A stretch of 64,000 nt of DNA from Xanthobacter autotrophicus Py2 (GTDB lineage: Bacteria > Pseudomonadota > Alphaproteobacteria > Rhizobiales > Xanthobacteraceae), in assembly GCA_000017645.1 (NCBI GenBank), contig CP000781.1, forward strand, positions 4,885,501 through 4,949,500, in the 5' to 3' direction. The notes beneath the pieces are model-generated. The model was not told the DNA's origin. It made no database searches and worked only from the letters and a program-made list of their open reading frames with translations. Below, piece by piece: positions 46,162 through 53,450 of this stretch; within the stretch, counting starts at the first letter, position 1; each line of letters begins with the position of its first letter. The translations under genes were made by a program, and so were the position numbers.

Positions 46162-48531
46162 ATGACCAGCGAAACCGATATCAAGAGCTTCGCCGACATC
46201 GGCGGGTTCGACATCAAGAAGGTGGCGGTCATCGGCGCCGGCGTCATGGGCGCGGGCATCGCCGCCCATGTGGCCAACGCCGGTATTGAGGTATTGCTCC
46301 TCGACATCGTCCCGGAGGGCGCCGCCAACCGCAATGCCATCGCCGAGAAGGCGGTGGAGAAGCTGCTGAAGGCCGACCCCGCCGCCTTCATGTCGAAGCG
46401 CGCGGCCAAGCTCGTGACCGCCGGCAACATCGAGGACAATCTCTCAGATCTTGCCAGCTGCGACTGGATCGTGGAGGCGGTGATCGAGCGCCTCGACATC
46501 AAGCAGGCGCTCTACGCCAAGATCGAGGCCGCCCGCCGGCCGGGCTCGGCGGTGTCGTCCAACACCTCCACCATCCCGCTGGGCGACCTCACAGCCGGGC
46601 TGCCGGAGAGCTTCAGGCGCGACTTCCTCATCACCCACTTCTTCAACCCGCCGCGCTACATGCGGCTGCTGGAGATCGTGGCAGGGCCTGAGACCAATCC
46701 GGCCACGGTGGCCGCAGTCGCCCGCTTCGCCGACGTGAAGCTGGGCAAGACGGTGGTGACCTGCAAGGACACCCCCGGCTTCATCGCCAACCGGCTCGGC
46801 ACCTACTGGCTGCAGCTCGCCGTGGGCGAGGCCTTCCGCCTCGGCCTGAAGGTGGAGGAGGCAGACGCTGTCATGGGCCGGCCGTTCGGCTTCCCCAAGA
46901 CCGGTGTGTTCGGCCTGATCGACCTCGTGGGCCTCGACCTGATGCCCCATGTGCAGGGCTCCCTGAAGCGCGCGCTGCCGGCCTCCGACCCGTTCCACGC
47001 CACCCTGCGCGACGAGCCGCTGATCTCGAAGATGATCGAGACCGGCTATATCGGCCGCAAGGGCAAGGGCGGCTTCTACCGGCTCAACCGGGAGAACGGC
47101 GGCAAGGCGAAGGAGGCCATCGACCTTTCAACCGGCGCCTACCGCCCGCAGGAAAAGGCGAGCGTGCCGGAGCTGGAGGACGGCGGCGGCAAGGACATCT
47201 TCGCCCTCCTTTCCGCGCCGGGAACGGCGGGGCGCTATGCCCGCTCGGTGATGGCGAAGACGCTGGCCTATGCGGCGCGCCTCGTGCCCGAGGCGGCGGA
47301 CGACATCGTCGCCATCGATGATGCCATGCGCCTGGGCTACAACTGGAAATTCGGCCCGTTCGAGCTGATCGACAAGATCGGCGCCGCCCGCCTCGCCGGC
47401 CTGCTCGCGGCCGATGGCGAGGAGGTCCCGGCCCTGCTGGCGCTGGCCGCCGACACCCCCTTCTACCGGGTGGAGAATGGCAAGCGGCAGTATCTCGCCC
47501 TCGACGGCAGCTATCGCGACGTGGTGCGGCCGGACGGCGTGCTGCTGCTCGCGGACATCAAGCTGAAGTCGCAGCCGCTGCTCAAGAATGGCTCCGCCGC
47601 CCTGTGGGATATCGGCGACGGGGTGGTGTGCCTGGAATTCACCTCCAAGAGCAATTCGCTGGACGAGGGCATCATCACGATGCTCGCCAAGGCGCTGAAG
47701 CTGGTGAAGGACAAGCACAAGGCGCTCGTCATCTATAACGAGGGCTCGAACTTCTCGGTGGGCGCGAATCTCGGCCTCGCGCTGTTTGCCTGCAACATCG
47801 GCGCCTTCGGCGAGGTGGAAAAGCTGGTCGCCACCGGCCAGAAGACCTACCAGGACATGAAATACGCCCCCTTCCCGGTGGTGGCGGCCCCCTCGGGGCT
47901 GGCGCTCGGCGGCGGGTGCGAGATCCTGCTCCACGCCAGCGCCGTGCAGGCCCATGCGGAGAGCTATATCGGCCTGGTGGAATGCGGCGTGGGCGTGCTG
48001 CCCGCCTGGGGCGGCTGCACCGCCATGCTGGAGCGCTGGGCCACCGATCCGAAATTCCCCAAGGGGCCCATGCCGGCGCCCTCCAAGGTGTTCGAGACGG
48101 TCTCCACCGCCACCGTGGCGAAGTCCGCCGCCGAGGCCAAGGAGCTGAAATTCCTGCGCGAAAGCGACGGCATCACCATGAACCGCGACCGGCTGCTTGC
48201 CGACGCCAAGGCGAAAGCCCTGGCGCTGGTGGAGGGCTATGCGCCGCCCAAGCCCGTGGAGTTCTTCCTGCCGGGTCCCACCGGCAAGGTGGCCATGGAC
48301 ATGGCAGTGGCGGGCTTCGCCAAGCGCGGCATGGCGACGAAGCACGACAAGGTGGTCTCCGGCGTGCTGGCGGAAGTGCTCACCGGCGGCAGCGCCGACC
48401 ACATCGAACCGGTGCCCGCCGCCAGGGTGCTGGAACTGGAGCGCGACGGCTTCATGAAGCTCATCCGCACCACCGCCACGCTGGACCGCATCGAGCACAT
48501 TCTCGAAACGGGGCGGCCGCTCAGGAACTGA
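46162..48531 (+). CDS. FadN-type 3-hydroxyacyl-CoA dehydrogenase / enoyl-CoA hydratase
   Basis: Bifunctional beta-oxidation enzyme of 789 residues. Domain order is dehydrogenase first: NAD motif VAVIGAGVMGAGIAAH (about 21-36), FNPPRYMRLLEIV, the C-terminal 3HCDH halves to about residue 430, then a crotonase domain (about 480-720, motif NFSVGANLGLAL and GLALGGGCEILLHA). E. coli FadB and FadJ have the opposite order; this layout and length match Bacillus FadN. ATG at 46162 is 11 bp after the thiolase stop. Confidence 0.93.
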   Translation: MTSETDIKSFADIGGFDIKKVAVIGAGVMGAGIAAHVANAGIEVLLLDIVPEGAANRNAIAEKAVEKLLKADPAAFMSKRAAKLVTAGNIEDNLSDLASCDWIVEAVIERLDIKQALYAKIEAARRPGSAVSSNTSTIPLGDLTAGLPESFRRDFLITHFFNPPRYMRLLEIVAGPETNPATVAAVARFADVKLGKTVVTCKDTPGFIANRLGTYWLQLAVGEAFRLGLKVEEADAVMGRPFGFPKTGVFGLIDLVGLDLMPHVQGSLKRALPASDPFHATLRDEPLISKMIETGYIGRKGKGGFYRLNRENGGKAKEAIDLSTGAYRPQEKASVPELEDGGGKDIFALLSAPGTAGRYARSVMAKTLAYAARLVPEAADDIVAIDDAMRLGYNWKFGPFELIDKIGAARLAGLLAADGEEVPALLALAADTPFYRVENGKRQYLALDGSYRDVVRPDGVLLLADIKLKSQPLLKNGSAALWDIGDGVVCLEFTSKSNSLDEGIITMLAKALKLVKDKHKALVIYNEGSNFSVGANLGLALFACNIGAFGEVEKLVATGQKTYQDMKYAPFPVVAAPSGLALGGGCEILLHASAVQAHAESYIGLVECGVGVLPAWGGCTAMLERWATDPKFPKGPMPAPSKVFETVSTATVAKSAAEAKELKFLRESDGITMNRDRLLADAKAKALALVEGYAPPKPVEFFLPGPTGKVAMDMAVAGFAKRGMATKHDKVVSGVLAEVLTGGSADHIEPVPAARVLELERDGFMKLIRTTATLDRIEHILETGRPLRN

Positions 48532-48557
48532 GGCCCTCGCGGTCTCCCTCTCCCGCT

Positions 48558-48583
48558 CCGAAGCCGGATGTTTCCGGCTTCGG
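48558..48583 (+). terminator. Hairpin after the FadN-type gene
   Basis: Perfect 11-bp stem CCGAAGCCGGA / TCCGGCTTCGG with tetraloop TGTT, 26 nt after the stop codon. No T-run follows, so termination strength is uncertain; it may instead stabilise the upstream mRNA. Confidence 0.5.
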
Positions 48584-48719
48584 CCCTCGGAAGTCGAGTT
48601 CGGCTGTTACCGAGTTCGGGCGGGGGAGGGTTGGGGAGGGGGCAGCGCCCTCCCCACAGACAGCATTCCGGGTGGAGAGACACCCACCCCCATCCTACCC
48701 TCCCCCGCAAGCGGGAGGG

Positions 48720-48737
48720 GCGAAAAGGCAGGAACAC
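48720..48737 (+). repeat. 18-bp direct repeat, left copy
   Basis: GCGAAAAGGCAGGAACAC, identical to 48901-48918. The two copies bracket the 110-bp repeat copy B. Confidence 0.85.
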
Positions 48738-48744
48738 ATCAGGC

Positions 48745-48854
48745 CGTCATGGCCGGGCTTGACCCGGCCATCCATGCGGTTGGACCGGGCGCAAGCTCCG
48801 AAACGGAGCGCAAACGGCACGGCGTGGAGGCCCGGCACAAGGCTGGGCATGACG
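48745..48854. repeat. 110-bp palindromic intergenic repeat, copy B
   Basis: Begins CGTCATGGCCGGGCTTGACC and ends with the inverted GGCCCGGCACAAGGCTGGGC then ATGACG. Same length and end structure as copies A and C; the central 40 bp differ. Confidence 0.85.
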
Positions 48855-48900
48855 GCGGTTAGAAGCGGTCCGCCCCCGCTCCCGGTCGCAAGATTGGCGA

Positions 48901-48918
48901 GCGAAAAGGCAGGAACAC
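48901..48918 (+). repeat. 18-bp direct repeat, right copy
   Basis: GCGAAAAGGCAGGAACAC, 21 bp before the acyl-CoA dehydrogenase start. Identical to 48720-48737. Confidence 0.85.
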
Positions 48919-48938
48919 GAGACACGGGAGCCAACGCC

Positions 48939-50729
48939 ATGCAGGTCTATACCCCTCCGCTGCGCGACATGCGCTTCGTCCTCCACGAGCTGCATGGCAG
49001 CGCGGAGCTTTCCACCCTCAAGGGGCTGGAGGAGGTCACGCCCGACCTCATCGACGCCGTGCTGGAGGAGGCCGGGAAATTCGTCACCGAGGTTCTCGCG
49101 CCCCTCAACCAGTCGGGCGACCTCGAAGGCTGCACCTATGAGAACGGCGTGGTGCGCACCCCCAAGGGCTTCAAGGAAGCCTACAAGGCCTTCTGCGAGG
49201 GCGGCTGGAACGGCATCGCCTGCGATCCGCAGTACGGCGGGCAGGGCCTGCCGGCGAGCCTGAACAAGCTGGTGGAGGAGATGCTGTGCTCCGGCAACCT
49301 CGCCTTCGGCATCTGCCCCGGCCTCACCCACGGCGCCTATGAGGCGCTGAAGAATCACGCCTCGCACGAGCTGAAGGACCGCTTCCTGCCGAAGATGGTG
49401 GATGGCGTGTGGTCCGGCTCCATGTGCCTCACCGAGCCCCACTGCGGCACCGACCTCGGCCTCGTGCGCACCAAGGCCGAGCCGCAAGGCGATGGCTCCT
49501 ACAAGGTCACCGGCAACAAGATCTTCATCTCCGCCGGCGAGCACGACATGGCGGAGAACATCATCCACCTGGTGCTGGCCCGCCTGCCGGACGCGCCCAA
49601 GGGCATCAAGGGCATCTCCCTGTTCCTGGTGCCGAAATTCCTGCCGCGCGAAGATGGATCCGTGGGCCCGCGCAATGGCGTCACCTGCACCGGCATCGAG
49701 CACAAGATGGGCATCCACGGCTCGTCCACCTGCCAGATGTCGTTCGACGAGGCCACCGGATGGCTGGTGGGCGAGCCCCACAAGGGCATGCGCGCCATGT
49801 TCTCCATGATGAATTCCGAGCGCCTGTCGGTGGGCACGCAGGGCCTCGGCCTCGGCGAGGCCGCCTATCAGGCCGCCGTGGCCTACGCCAAGGAGCGCCT
49901 GCAGGGCCGTTCGCTCTCCGGCGCCAAGCATCCCGACAAGCCGGCCGATCCCATCATCGTGCACCCGGACGTGCGGCGCACCCTGATGACCATGCGCGCC
50001 TATAACGAAGGCTGCCGGGCCCTCGCCGGCTGGGTGGCCCGCGCCCTCGATCTCATGGAGCACGCGGAAGACGCGCAGGAGCGCCAGCGGGCGGAGGATT
50101 TCACCGCCCTGATGACCCCCATCGTGAAGGCGCTGTTCACGGACCTGGGCTTCGAGGCCACCTCCATGGGCATGCAGGTCTATGGCGGCCACGGCTACAT
50201 CCGCGACCACGGCATGGAGCAATATGTGCGCGATGCCCGCATCGCCATGATCTACGAGGGCACCAACGGGGTGCAGGCGCTCGATCTCGTGGGCCGCAAG
50301 CTGCCGGCGCACATGGGGCGCTATCTGCGCTCCTTCTTCCATCCCGTGCTGAACTACATGGACGCCAAGCTCGACGACGAGAACCTCGGCCCGCTCATCA
50401 CCCCGCTCTCCAAGGCGTTCGGCGCGCTCCAGCTCGCCACCGCCCACATCGCCGAGAAGGGCCTGAAGGACCCGGAGGAGGCGGGCGCGGCGGCGACCCA
50501 GTATCTGCGCCTGTTCGGCATGGTGGCGCTGGGCTACATGTGGGTGCGCATGGCGGAAGTGGCGTTTGAGAAGCGCGTCTCCAACCCGGATGACGCCGCC
50601 TTCTACGAGGCCAAGATCGCCACCGCGCGCTTCTTCATGGAGAAGCTGCTGCCGGACGTGGCGGCGCTGTGGGGCTCCATCAAGGCCGGAAAGGCCTCCA
50701 TGATGGCCCTCGACGAGGCCATGTTCTGA
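48939..50729 (+). CDS. Acyl-CoA dehydrogenase (large, C-terminal-extended type)
   Basis: FAD-dependent first step of beta-oxidation. The 596-residue protein has the usual three dehydrogenase domains. Motifs include SMCLTEPHCGTDLGLVRTKA (about 166-185), GNKIFISAGEHD, MNSERLSVGTQGLGLGEAAY, YGGHGYIRDHGMEQYVRDAR and the catalytic-Glu motif YEGTNGVQALDLVGRKL. An extra C-terminal helical domain follows (about 460-596), as in the long acyl-CoA dehydrogenases related to DmdC. ATG 48939 has GGGAG upstream. It is followed by a strong terminator. Confidence 0.94.
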   Translation: MQVYTPPLRDMRFVLHELHGSAELSTLKGLEEVTPDLIDAVLEEAGKFVTEVLAPLNQSGDLEGCTYENGVVRTPKGFKEAYKAFCEGGWNGIACDPQYGGQGLPASLNKLVEEMLCSGNLAFGICPGLTHGAYEALKNHASHELKDRFLPKMVDGVWSGSMCLTEPHCGTDLGLVRTKAEPQGDGSYKVTGNKIFISAGEHDMAENIIHLVLARLPDAPKGIKGISLFLVPKFLPREDGSVGPRNGVTCTGIEHKMGIHGSSTCQMSFDEATGWLVGEPHKGMRAMFSMMNSERLSVGTQGLGLGEAAYQAAVAYAKERLQGRSLSGAKHPDKPADPIIVHPDVRRTLMTMRAYNEGCRALAGWVARALDLMEHAEDAQERQRAEDFTALMTPIVKALFTDLGFEATSMGMQVYGGHGYIRDHGMEQYVRDARIAMIYEGTNGVQALDLVGRKLPAHMGRYLRSFFHPVLNYMDAKLDDENLGPLITPLSKAFGALQLATAHIAEKGLKDPEEAGAAATQYLRLFGMVALGYMWVRMAEVAFEKRVSNPDDAAFYEAKIATARFFMEKLLPDVAALWGSIKAGKASMMALDEAMF

Positions 50730-50777
50730 GGGATCATTCCCCCGGAACCCGAGGTACCGATTCTCGACTTCCTCCCA

Positions 50778-50805
50778 CCGCCCCGCTTCCGGGGCGGCTT
50801 TTTTT
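50778..50805 (+). terminator. Intrinsic terminator after the acyl-CoA dehydrogenase gene
   Basis: Perfect 8-bp GC stem CCGCCCCG / CGGGGCGG, loop CTTC, then CTTTTTTT. It is the most canonical terminator of the window, and it ends directly at the ribosome-binding site (GAGG) of the next gene. Confidence 0.92.
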
Positions 50806-50817
50806 GAGGTGACACGG

Positions 50818-51129
50818 ATGGCCGATCTTTCCTCTCTCGTCGAAGCCATGCGCGAGCGCTCCGATGCCCTGTCCGAGCTCGGCTACAAGGTGCGCTTCGA
50901 TCTCACCGATACCGGCGAGGCCATCCTGCTGGATGCCACCGGCGGCGCGGTAGAGGTGGGCGAGGGCTCGGGCGAGGCGGATGCAGTGCTCAAGCTCTCC
51001 ACCGACACGCTGGACAAGCTGATCACCGGCCGCATGGGCCCGCTGATGGCGTTTTCCACCGGCCGGCTGAAGGTGCAAGGCTCCCAGGGCGTCGCCCTCA
51101 AGCTCGCCGGCCTGCTCGACAAGGACTGA
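50818..51129 (+). CDS. SCP2 sterol-binding-domain protein
   Basis: A 103-residue single-domain protein of the SCP2 fold, which binds lipids or acyl-CoA. Visible family features are the N-terminal helix, the strand pattern KVRFDLTDTGEAILLDATGG, and the C-terminal LKLSTDTLDKLITGRMGPLM followed by FSTGRLKVQGSQGVALKLAGLL. ATG 50818 follows GAGG by 8 nt; a GTG three codons earlier is possible. Placement after the beta-oxidation genes suggests an acyl-CoA carrier or accessory role. The gene begins 13 nt after a terminator. Confidence 0.9.
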   Translation: MADLSSLVEAMRERSDALSELGYKVRFDLTDTGEAILLDATGGAVEVGEGSGEADAVLKLSTDTLDKLITGRMGPLMAFSTGRLKVQGSQGVALKLAGLLDKD

Positions 51130-51144
51130 GCCCGGCAGGTTTCC

Positions 51145-53232
51145 TCAGCGGATGGCCGGGGGCGGGGCCTGTCCTGTCCCCTGCCCCGCCGCCTGCAGGC
51201 CACCGGCGGCGGCGCGCAGAATTCCGGCGAGGTTGATGAAGCCGGCGGCGATGCGCGAGCCCTCGACGCTCAAATGGTTGGGGTCGCGATAGATCAGCGT
51301 GCCGTCCACCATGGCGGCACAGATCTCCTTGCCGCAGAAGCGGTCGGAGAGCAGCACCGTGGTCACCAGCGGATTGCCTTTGGCGAGATCCACCAGCGCC
51401 TGGTTGGAGGCGGCAAGCCCGGCCAGCGTCTTCTCCCGGTCCTGGCTCAGGCAGCGGGCGGTGTCGGCGCCGGAAAACTCGGCGCGGGTGATGCAATGGG
51501 GCGGCGAGAAGCTGAACTCCGGCACCTGCCCCACCAGCACCACCGGAATGCCGAGCTTCGTCACACCCTCCACGCTGCGCTTGAGCCCGCGGGCAAATTC
51601 GGCCCTCGCCTCCTCCGCCGAGAGATAGCGGCCATCGGCGTCGCGGAGCGCGAATCCCGGTTGCAGGCTGGTCCAGGGCGACCAGCGGCCGGCCATGACG
51701 ACGAGCTTCGGCCGCTTCTCGGCGATCAGCTCCAGCACACCGCGGTTGAAGGCCGGGCACTGGCGCTCCAGCCCCTTGATGCTCTCGTGCAGGGTCACCA
51801 CCCCGTCCAGCGGCGGGCAGGCCGGCAACATCACCAGGCGGATGGAGGCATCGGCCTTAACTGCGGCCTCCCCGAGCCCGTGCATGAGCGCGCTGGCATG
51901 GGAATCGCCCCACAGCAGCACGTCGAAGGGCGGCAGGGCGGCTTCCCCTGACGCTCCGGCAGGCGCGGCCGCCTGCCGGCCGACCACGCATTCGGGCTTG
52001 GCCGGCATACGCATGGGGCCGCTGAGCGGCGCGCTGCACCACGACATATAGGGGTCCTGCGCGCGGGCCAGCGCGTCGGCCTGCTGGGCGAAGGCCGACA
52101 TGGGCCAGAACCGCCCGTCGCGGACGATGGCGGTGACCGCGAACGCCACCACCAGCGCCATGGCCGCGCCCCCCGCCCACACCGGCGTCCACCGGCTGGT
52201 GCCGGCCCGGTGACGCTTGCGGAACGGAGCTTCCACATAGAACAGGGAGAGCGTGGCAAGGCCCACGCTCACGGCCGCGATCAGCAGCCCCTCGTTGGGC
52301 GACAGGCGCCGCTCAAGGTAATAGCCGACCAGCACCAGCAGCGGCCAGTGCCACAGGTACAGCGAATAGGAGATGCGCCCGAAGAACACCGGCACCGGGG
52401 AAGCCAGCATCCGCTGCACGACGCCCGTCGCGCCGCAGGCCCCGCCATGGAGGATCAGCGCCGCGCCAAGGCACGGCGCCAGCGCCGCAAGGCCGGGAAA
52501 GCGAGTGTGCCGGTCATAGAAGGCGATGGCGCAAACGATCAGCGCGAGGCCCGCCAGCGACAGGAGGGCCCCCTTGCGCGGCGTCACCAAGGGCACCAGC
52601 CCCAGCGCCAGCGCGGAGCCGATCAGCAATTCCCACGCCCGCGTGGGCAGGGAAAAGAAGCTCTCGATGGGATTGCGCGACAGCCGGATCTCGGCATGGG
52701 CCAGCGACACCACGATGAGCACGAGGATGATGGGCCGCAACAGGTTGGGCCGCACCCAGCGGATCAGCGCGAACAGGATCAGCGGGAAGAAGATGTAGAA
52801 CTGCTCCTCCACCGCCAGCGACCAGGTATGGAGCAGCGGGTTGAGGTCGGCCTCAGGTTGGAAATAATTGAGATTCTTCGAGAAATAGATGTTCGAGAAG
52901 AACAGGGTGGTGGCCCTGAGGCTGCGCGCATAGAGCAGCAGGTCGGACGGCACCATGATGAAGACGGCGGCCAGCGTGGTGGCGACGAGCACCACGAACA
53001 GGGCCGGGAAGATGCGGCGGATGCGCCGGTCGTAGAAATCGAGCAGGCTGAAGCGGCCGGCCTTGATGTCCCGGAACAGGATGGCCGTAATGAGGTACCC
53101 CGATATCACGAAGAAGATATCGACGCCCACATAGCCGCCCGGGAAGGCCGACAGGTGGATGTGGAACAACACGACGGGCACGATCGCAAGCGCCCGCAGG
53201 CCGTCCACGTCGGCCCGGTAAGCCAAACCCAT
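51145..53232 (-). CDS. Acyltransferase-SGNH fusion protein, OafA-like (copy 1)
   Basis: Probable O-acetyltransferase acting on a surface glycan. The 695-residue protein has an acyltransferase-3 membrane domain (about 1-360: YRADVDGLRALAI, catalytic-type His in VVLFHIHLSAF, VGVDIFFVISGYLI, WSLAVEEQFYIFFPL). A periplasmic SGNH domain follows (about 425-690), with the Ser motif LLWGDSHAS (Ser about 444) and DPNHLS (Asp 650, His 653). All catalytic residues are present. It is a tandem paralogue of the next gene and shares its upstream sequence. The glycan target (O-antigen, peptidoglycan, exopolysaccharide or glucan) is not evident. Confidence 0.92.
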   Translation of the reverse strand: MGLAYRADVDGLRALAIVPVVLFHIHLSAFPGGYVGVDIFFVISGYLITAILFRDIKAGRFSLLDFYDRRIRRIFPALFVVLVATTLAAVFIMVPSDLLLYARSLRATTLFFSNIYFSKNLNYFQPEADLNPLLHTWSLAVEEQFYIFFPLILFALIRWVRPNLLRPIILVLIVVSLAHAEIRLSRNPIESFFSLPTRAWELLIGSALALGLVPLVTPRKGALLSLAGLALIVCAIAFYDRHTRFPGLAALAPCLGAALILHGGACGATGVVQRMLASPVPVFFGRISYSLYLWHWPLLVLVGYYLERRLSPNEGLLIAAVSVGLATLSLFYVEAPFRKRHRAGTSRWTPVWAGGAAMALVVAFAVTAIVRDGRFWPMSAFAQQADALARAQDPYMSWCSAPLSGPMRMPAKPECVVGRQAAAPAGASGEAALPPFDVLLWGDSHASALMHGLGEAAVKADASIRLVMLPACPPLDGVVTLHESIKGLERQCPAFNRGVLELIAEKRPKLVVMAGRWSPWTSLQPGFALRDADGRYLSAEEARAEFARGLKRSVEGVTKLGIPVVLVGQVPEFSFSPPHCITRAEFSGADTARCLSQDREKTLAGLAASNQALVDLAKGNPLVTTVLLSDRFCGKEICAAMVDGTLIYRDPNHLSVEGSRIAAGFINLAGILRAAAGGLQAAGQGTGQAPPPAIR

Positions 53233-53319
53233 TCTTTACCGCCCTGATCCGTTTCCACGTCTCACCGCTGACGTTCCATAGCCCAGCGGGTCGGAGCCGG
53301 CAAATGGGGGGCATTCACT

Positions 53320-53430
53320 CCCCGTCGCCGTCCGGCTTGACCGGACGCCCCATGGCGCGACCGGGACAAGACGTTGGAGGCCCGGGACGCGCAAAGATGG
53401 GCCGTCCGGTCAAGCCGGAGGGCGACGGGA
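53320..53430. repeat. 111-bp palindromic element between the acyltransferase genes
   Basis: Outer inverted arms CGTCGCCGTCCGGCTTGACC (from 53323) and, in reverse, CCGGTCAAGCCGGAGGGCGA near the right end, each also a hairpin (GTCCGG..CCGGAC). Size and two-ended layout match the 110-bp repeats at 465, 48745 and 61011, but the arm sequence is a different variant. A half-element with the same core (CCTCCGGTCAAGCCGGAGG) lies at 55589-55609. Confidence 0.75.
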
Positions 53431-53450
53431 CGGAGACGTGCCTGCCCGCC

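Larger units (their letters stand above)
48532..48938. other. Repeat-filled gap in the beta-oxidation operon (407 bp)
   Basis: No gene seen. From left to right: an 11-bp hairpin (48558-48583), a CTCCC/GGGAGG-rich stretch (about 48600-48720) like other rhizobial repeats, an 18-bp direct repeat, the 110-bp palindromic repeat copy B, and the second copy of the 18-bp repeat just before the acyl-CoA dehydrogenase ribosome-binding site. Confidence 0.7.

Noticed and set aside
48747..48940. Open frames extending the acyl-CoA dehydrogenase or its antisense into the repeat
   Set aside because: They read through repeat copy B and have no ribosome-binding site; the dehydrogenase start at 48939 fits the family.
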